A stretch of 64,000 bases of DNA from Methanomassiliicoccales archaeon (GTDB lineage Archaea; Thermoplasmatota; Thermoplasmata; Methanomassiliicoccales; UBA472), in contig JAJRAK010000039.1 in NCBI GenBank assembly GCA_028682895.1, forward strand, positions 1 to 64,000, given 5' to 3'. The notes under the pieces were generated by a model, which was not told where the DNA came from, ran no database searches, and saw only the letters and a list, made by a program, of their open reading frames with translations. Within the stretch, counting starts at the first letter, position 1, and the number at the start of each line of letters is the position of its first letter. Shown here one piece after another: positions 63,871-64,000 of this stretch. The position numbers were made by a program, and so were the translations under genes.

Positions 63871-64000
63871 ATGGACGGATGCAGGATGAAGGCCCAGAAG
63901 GCCGTGGACGAGATGGGGGAGCAGATGGGCGGGTACGTTCCGCCGACGTTGAACCATATCAAGAACCATCACCCTTCGCTAGCTATCATAATAAAGGACA
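63871..64000 (+). CDS. Start of an unidentified gene, cut by the window end
   Basis: An open frame from ATG 63871 with 43 codons: MDGCRMKAQKAVDEM...GYVPPTLNHIKNHHP. The VPPTLNHI pattern recalls the entry helices of AhpD/carboxymuconolactone-decarboxylase-like proteins, but too little is visible to name it. A TATA-like cataata at 63834-63840 precedes it. Confidence 0.5.
   Translation, partial: MDGCRMKAQKAVDEMGEQMGGYVPPTLNHIKNHHPSLAIIIKD

Noticed and set aside
1-64000. CRISPR arrays, insertion sequences or integrase-flanked element
   Set aside because: No regularly spaced repeats, transposase or integrase motifs were seen in either strand; the accessory block has no visible attachment-site repeats.

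Overview
The window looks like a chromosomal segment of a methanogenic archaeon of the Thermoplasmatota, most likely a fairly GC-rich member of the Methanomassiliicoccales. This is inferred from gene content. It carries the archaeal aromatic pathway (ADH synthase, DHQ synthase II, GHMP shikimate kinase), the methanogen homocysteine proteins (COG1900, NIL-ferredoxin, UPF0280), corrinoid and MtaA/MtbA-type methyltransferase proteins, a DUF1638 protein, a homocitrate-synthase-type enzyme, Pelota and HypF. TATA boxes about 25-30 bases before starts, leaderless genes and ATGA stop/start overlaps are common. No rRNA, tRNA, CRISPR array or transposase was seen.

Region 1 (1-6.8 kb) holds mixed housekeeping genes: a phosphoglycerate-mutase-like protein (cut by the window edge), a hypoxanthine/uracil-DNA glycosylase, HypF, a stand-alone GcvH, an MTA phosphorylase, a flavin-reductase-like protein and a frameshifted BspA-type leucine-rich-repeat surface protein.

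Region 2 (6.8-14.8 kb, minus strand) is one long operon, hisG-C-H-A-B-F-IE, then a PHP phosphatase, aspartokinase and prephenate dehydratase. Region 3 (15.7-26.7 kb, minus strand) is a second operon: ADH synthase, DHQ synthase II, AroDE, shikimate kinase, EPSP synthase, chorismate synthase, TyrA, aspartate-semialdehyde dehydrogenase and the three homocysteine genes. Aspartate semialdehyde links both operons, because it feeds aromatic synthesis and homocysteine synthesis.

Region 4 (26.7-34.2 kb) has a small membrane protein, an ACT-domain regulator with a DMT exporter, carAB and Pelota.

Region 5 (34.2-50 kb) is the accessory part and the most unusual. Six tandem copies (four intact, one with an internal stop, one C-terminal remnant) encode a two-lobed cysteine-motif protein, resembling V4R or ATC-hydrolase-type domains and often ending in a SHOCT-like tail. 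They are interleaved with two paralogous GT-B glycosyltransferases. Downstream are an MtaA/MtbA-like methyltransferase with DUF1638, a translationally coupled pair of membrane-anchored winged-helix proteins, a PIG-L deacetylase, and a corrinoid protein with a second UroD-type methyltransferase. AT-rich gaps separate the blocks. No substrate-specific methyltransferase (MtaB, MtmB, MttB type) is present here.

Region 6 (50-64 kb) has a REC-PAS5-histidine kinase, a homocitrate-synthase-like gene, a large propeller/membrane protein, and a phosphate locus: an AbrB-PhoU regulator divergent from pstSCAB-phoU, with a perfect palindrome in the shared promoter region. An AzgA-type purine permease and the start of an unidentified gene finish the window.
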